Of a stretch of 10,701 bases of DNA, positions 8,079 through 10,701 are shown in pieces. The position numbers and the translations under genes were made by a program. The DNA comes from Ignavibacteria bacterium UBA4661 (lineage in GTDB: Bacteria > Bacteroidota > Ignavibacteria > Kapaibacteriales > UBA4661): NCBI GenBank assembly GCA_002405405.1, contig DHLT01000204.1, positions 779 to 11,479 on the forward strand. The letters are read 5' to 3'. Each line of letters opens with the position of its first letter. Within the stretch, counting starts at the first letter, position 1. The notes under the pieces are model-generated. The model did not search any database and was not told where the DNA came from. It was given only the letters and a program-made list of their open reading frames with translations.

Positions 8079-8989
8079 TGTACACCTCCTGTTTGTTGTC
8101 CTAACGATGCTTTTTGTGCGCTTGCAATTGTTGCGAAATAGACATCTTCAAGATTAGCTTCCACAGCACGCCATGATGAATCCGGCTGACTATCGGCAAG
8201 AATATGAATCTGCGGTTTGCCGGCAATCAGGCGTGAAGAGATTACATGAAAATTCTGTTGAAAATGTTCTAACTCTGTTGTCAACACATCTTTCCGCCAT
8301 ACTTTACCTTGCACATTAGCTATAACTTCTTCGGGCGTACCGGACAGTGCGACTTGCCCTTGATTGATAATCGCCATAGTCGAGCATAATTCACGAACAT
8401 CTTCGACAATGTGCGTGGAGAGAATGACGACAATCTCTTCGCCCAGCTCTGCCAGAAGATTCAAAAAACGATGTCGCTCGGTCGGGTCAAGTCCAGCTGT
8501 CGGCTCATCAACGATAATCAGACGCGGATCTCCCAAGAGTGCGATAGCAATACCCAAGCGTTGTTTCATACCGCCTGAAAAGCCCCCTACACGCTTGTTA
8601 CGCACCGAGTACAGATTGACGCGCTCGAGCAAATACTTCACAATCTGTTTTCGATCACGCGCCAAGCTAATTCCTTTCAATACTGCAAAATGGTCTAAAA
8701 TTGACTCGGCAGATAAGGTTGGATACAAGCCAAACTCTTGAGGCAAATAACCTAAATTTTTTCGCAGAACAGCTTTGTTCTCTTCACTGGCAAGTACATT
8801 CAAGCCATCAAAAATAATTTCACCTTCATCAGCATCTTGAAGCGTCGCAATCGTACGCATGAGTGAAGATTTACCGGCACCATTCGGACCGAGCAAGCCG
8901 AACATGCCACGCGGAATCGTCAGAGAAATCCCCCGTAAGGCATGAACACCATTGGGATATGTTTTAGAGAGATTGGTAATACGAAGCAT
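8075..8989 (-). CDS. ABC transporter ATP-binding protein (ABC-2 type)
   Basis: This is the ATPase of the transporter encoded with the downstream permease/peptidase, predicted on the cytoplasmic face of the inner membrane. From MLRITNLSKTYPNG it is 304 residues. It has Walker A GPNGAGKS (34-41), Q-loop LPQEFG (82-87), signature FSGGMKQR (137-144), Walker B LIIVDEP (157-163) and H-loop H193. A C-terminal region of roughly 80 residues ends near LEDVYF, as is common in ABC-2 drug/antigen-export ATPases. The frame is open 31 codons further upstream to 9082, but that stretch is Phe/Val-rich, unlike any ABC N-terminus, so I place the start at 8989. No clear Shine-Dalgarno precedes it. It overlaps the permease gene by four bases and is certainly co-transcribed. 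All catalytic motifs are intact; the transported substrate cannot be told from sequence. Confidence 0.93.
   Translation of the reverse strand: MLRITNLSKTYPNGVHALRGISLTIPRGMFGLLGPNGAGKSSLMRTIATLQDADEGEIIFDGLNVLASEENKAVLRKNLGYLPQEFGLYPTLSAESILDHFAVLKGISLARDRKQIVKYLLERVNLYSVRNKRVGGFSGGMKQRLGIAIALLGDPRLIIVDEPTAGLDPTERHRFLNLLAELGEEIVVILSTHIVEDVRELCSTMAIINQGQVALSGTPEEVIANVQGKVWRKDVLTTELEHFQQNFHVISSRLIAGKPQIHILADSQPDSSWRAVEANLEDVYFATIASAQKASLGQQTGGVQ
8084..8090 (-). promoter_or_regulatory. Strong Shine-Dalgarno for the permease/peptidase gene
   Basis: On the minus strand AGGAGGT lies 5 bases before the first ATG (8078) and 8 bases before the second (8075), inside the end of the ATPase coding sequence. 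It is the only near-consensus ribosome binding site I see upstream of a gene start in this window. The spacing favours the second ATG, but both are possible and differ by one residue. It implies that the permease can be initiated independently at high rate, not only by read-through coupling. Confidence 0.8.
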
Positions 8990-9412
8990 ACGCACCACAA
9001 AAAAGAAGAATGTGAAGGAAGAAAGAACTACTATATCAGGGATTGCAACAGACACATGTAATATGTAAAAAAAATGGATCAATCAAACCATATGAAATAC
9101 ACTCACAGCACGGTATTGTGGAAGCCCCCTGTGTGAGACTGTATGATGGCATACATGCTTATATCGTACCAGTATGATTTTTGTTGCATCATCCGATATG
9201 TATTTCTTGTTACCATACGGATTTCTTCGCTGTGCATTTCTCTTTCGTGGCTTTTCAAAAGGAATTCTTTCTACCGAAAAAATGTTCAATTCGCCACGAG
9301 CGAAATCTCCAAAGAAATCACGAAATTGCGTGTCTCAATCAAACATGTCTTGATCTGATATGCTTACGCAGTGTGCTATTTCCTTTTTTGTTTCATTTAT
9401 TTTTCTTGCTCC
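8990..9412. other. Divergent intergenic region, AT-rich, no gene
   Basis: These 423 bases separate the start of the ABC operon (leftward) from the acyl-CoA dehydrogenase (rightward) and must hold both promoters. Short open frames exist, but none has a protein-like composition or a ribosome binding site. The 40 bases before the dehydrogenase start are strongly pyrimidine-rich (C/T) with no Shine-Dalgarno. Apart from the weak leftward promoter candidate at 9058-9086 I see no convincing regulator operator, riboswitch or RNA gene. Confidence 0.6.
9058..9086 (-). promoter_or_regulatory. Possible sigma70-like promoter for the ABC operon
   Basis: On the minus strand TTGATT (9086-9081) and TATTAC (9063-9058) are separated by 17 bases, each matching four of six consensus positions. 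The spacer holds a run of eight T. It would give a leader of roughly 60 bases before the ATPase start at 8989. Such weak matches are easily found by chance in AT-rich DNA, and the consensus in this lineage may differ. Confidence 0.25.
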
Positions 9413-10558
9413 ATGCTTTCTTTCCAGTTCTCTGAAATTCACGAAGAAGTTCGCCGTACAGCACGGTCATTTGCCAACGACAAAGTCAAGCCCACAGCTG
9501 TGGAGCGCGACAAAACAGGGGAATTCCCACATGAGATTATCAAGGAATTAGGCGAGCTTGGTTTTTTGGGTATGATGGTATCGCCTGAATGGGGCGGCTC
9601 CGGTTTTGATGCCGTAAGCTATGTTATTGCAATGGAAGAAATTTCCAAAGTCGATGCGAGTGTTGGTGTCGTTATGTCCGTAAACAATTCGTTGGTATGC
9701 TGGGCATTGGAAAAATATGGCACCGATGCACAAAAAGAAAAATATCTGCGTCCGCTTGCAAGTGGTCAAGTCATCGGCGCATTTTGCTTGAGCGAACCCG
9801 AAGCCGGCTCTGATGCAACATCACAGCACACTGTTGCCGTACGCGATGGCGATGACTGGTTGATTACCGGCACAAAAAACTGGATTACTAATGGTACCAC
9901 GTCAACCTACTATCTTGTTCTTGCGCAAACGGATCGCGACAAAGGTTACAAAGGCATTTCATGTTTCATCGTTGAAAAAGGTATGCCGGGCTTTACACAG
10001 GGTATCAAAGAGGATAAGCTCGGCATTCGCTCAAGCGATACATGCTCGCTTGGCTTCGATAATGTACGTGTACCGGCAAGTAATATGCTTGGCGAACCCG
10101 GTCGTGGTTTTAACATTGCCATGGAAATTTTGAATGGTGGTCGTATCGGTATTGCAGCGCAAGCATTAGGTATTGCACAAGGAGCATTTGAGGCGGCATT
10201 AGCATACTCCAAAGAGCGCAAAGCATTTGGTAAACCCATTGCCGAGTTACAAGCAATTCAATTCAAATTGGCAGAAATGTCTGTAAAAATTGAAGCCGCG
10301 CGTTTGCTGACACTCAAAGCCGCTACGATGAAAGATAATCATGAACGCTTTGTCCGCGAAGCGGCTGAAGCGAAACTCTTTGCCTCAAAGACTGCCGTAG
10401 AAGTTGCTCTCGAAGCAATCCAAGTTCATGGTGGTTATGGCTATGTCCGCGAGTACTTGGTCGAACGCTTTTTACGTGATGCGAAAATCACAGAGATCTA
10501 CGAAGGCACGAGTGAGATTCAACATATCGTGATTGCTCGCGAGTTGATTCGTGGTTAA
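9413..10558 (+). CDS. Acyl-CoA dehydrogenase (short/branched-chain type, FAD-dependent)
   Basis: It catalyses alpha,beta-dehydrogenation of acyl-CoA thioesters in fatty acid or branched-chain amino acid breakdown, passing electrons from FAD to electron-transfer flavoprotein. From MLSFQFSEIHEEVRR the protein has 381 residues, the normal length; an upstream GTG at 9371 would add an unlikely hydrophobic tail. It shows the first family signature CLSEPEAGSDATS (125-137) and the second from Q337 to D356 (QVHGGYGYVRE...RFLRD). The catalytic base is predicted as E364 in IYEGTSEIQ, the position used by short- and medium-chain enzymes rather than the isovaleryl/long-chain location. Chain-length specificity (butyryl versus branched short chain) cannot be settled by eye. 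It is apparently monocistronic: a 423-base divergent region precedes it and a strong terminator follows about 70 bases after the stop. Ile codons are only ATT/ATC (0 of 27 ATA), which I take as resident-genome usage. Confidence 0.96.
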   Translation: MLSFQFSEIHEEVRRTARSFANDKVKPTAVERDKTGEFPHEIIKELGELGFLGMMVSPEWGGSGFDAVSYVIAMEEISKVDASVGVVMSVNNSLVCWALEKYGTDAQKEKYLRPLASGQVIGAFCLSEPEAGSDATSQHTVAVRDGDDWLITGTKNWITNGTTSTYYLVLAQTDRDKGYKGISCFIVEKGMPGFTQGIKEDKLGIRSSDTCSLGFDNVRVPASNMLGEPGRGFNIAMEILNGGRIGIAAQALGIAQGAFEAALAYSKERKAFGKPIAELQAIQFKLAEMSVKIEAARLLTLKAATMKDNHERFVREAAEAKLFASKTAVEVALEAIQVHGGYGYVREYLVERFLRDAKITEIYEGTSEIQHIVIARELIRG

Positions 10559-10626
10559 GAGTATTCATACACAAAGTATAACTCTGCATCGCCGTGTATG
10601 GCACACATCGTATAGATAAAAACAAA

Positions 10627-10668
10627 GGCGCGTAGGAAAGCTATTCTTACGCGCCCTCTTTATTCCTC
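10627..10668. terminator. Strong bidirectional intrinsic terminator after acyl-CoA dehydrogenase
   Basis: GGCGCGTA (10627-10634) pairs perfectly with TACGCGCC (10648-10655). Four further inner pairs, one of them G-U, leave a 5-base loop, giving a 12-bp GC-rich stem. The plus strand continues CTCTTTATTCC, a U-rich tail. On the minus strand the stem is followed by TTTGTTTTTATC, an even better U-tract. The site should therefore stop transcripts from both directions. Confidence 0.85.
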
Positions 10669-10701
10669 ATGCCTCGTGAAACCCTTACGAGAACACCCGC
10701 A

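Noticed and set aside
8990..9082. N-terminal extension of the ABC ATPase to an ATG at 9082
   Set aside because: The extension is a hydrophobic Phe-rich translation of intergenic DNA; ABC ATPases begin at MLRITNLSKTY, so 8989 is preferred.
9186..9347. Imperfect inverted repeats and repeated GAAATC-like words in the intergenic region
   Set aside because: The arms contain insertions and are short; in AT-rich DNA this is expected by chance.
9371..9412. Longer acyl-CoA dehydrogenase starting at a GTG at 9371
   Set aside because: The extra 14 residues are Phe/Cys-rich and unlike the family; starting at 9413 gives the standard 381-residue length and N-terminus.
9143..9435. Short plus-strand open frames in the divergent intergenic region
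   Set aside because: They overlap each other in different frames, have no ribosome binding site and show Cys/Phe/His-rich compositions typical of chance frames.

Overview
The window looks like a piece of a bacterial chromosome, probably from the Bacteroidota/Chlorobiota (FCB) side of the tree. That placement is an inference. It rests on an ABC-2 permease fused to an M1-type peptidase, an arrangement I associate mainly with that group, and on the scarcity of Shine-Dalgarno sequences. The one exception is a textbook site in front of the fused permease. No rRNA, tRNA, CRISPR array, transposase or integrase is visible.

Left part (1-4333, + strand): three tightly packed genes form the distal part of what looks like a Type III restriction-modification operon. 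They are a DUF488-family protein that runs off the left edge, an unrecognised soluble 277-residue protein, and a 914-residue Res subunit (SF2 helicase plus PD-(D/E)xK nuclease). The spacing is 12 bases, then a stop/start overlap of one base (TAATG), so the three are probably co-transcribed. The methyltransferase (mod) that Res would need is not in the window and would be expected upstream. These genes use ATA for isoleucine heavily (7 of 13 and 9 of 18 in the first two), whereas the acyl-CoA dehydrogenase at the right end uses it in none of 27. This suggests a transferred defence island next to resident genes.

Middle (4334-8989, - strand): a hairpin terminator separates Res from a convergent two-gene operon. 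The operon is read from 8989 leftwards: an ABC ATPase, then a 1221-residue protein with about 13 membrane segments followed by an M1 metallopeptidase-like domain. The two genes overlap by four bases (ATGA). Together they should form an ABC-2-type transporter or membrane machine with a periplasmic peptidase module.

Right part (8990-10701): a 423-base AT-rich divergent intergenic region leads to a complete acyl-CoA dehydrogenase gene (+), followed by a strong terminator with U-rich tracts on both strands. Its form suggests that another gene converges from the right, beyond the window.

The stretch most worth a second look is the DUF488/277-aa/Res module. The first two genes are not standard Type III restriction subunits, and their placement between Res and a presumed upstream mod suggests accessory roles.
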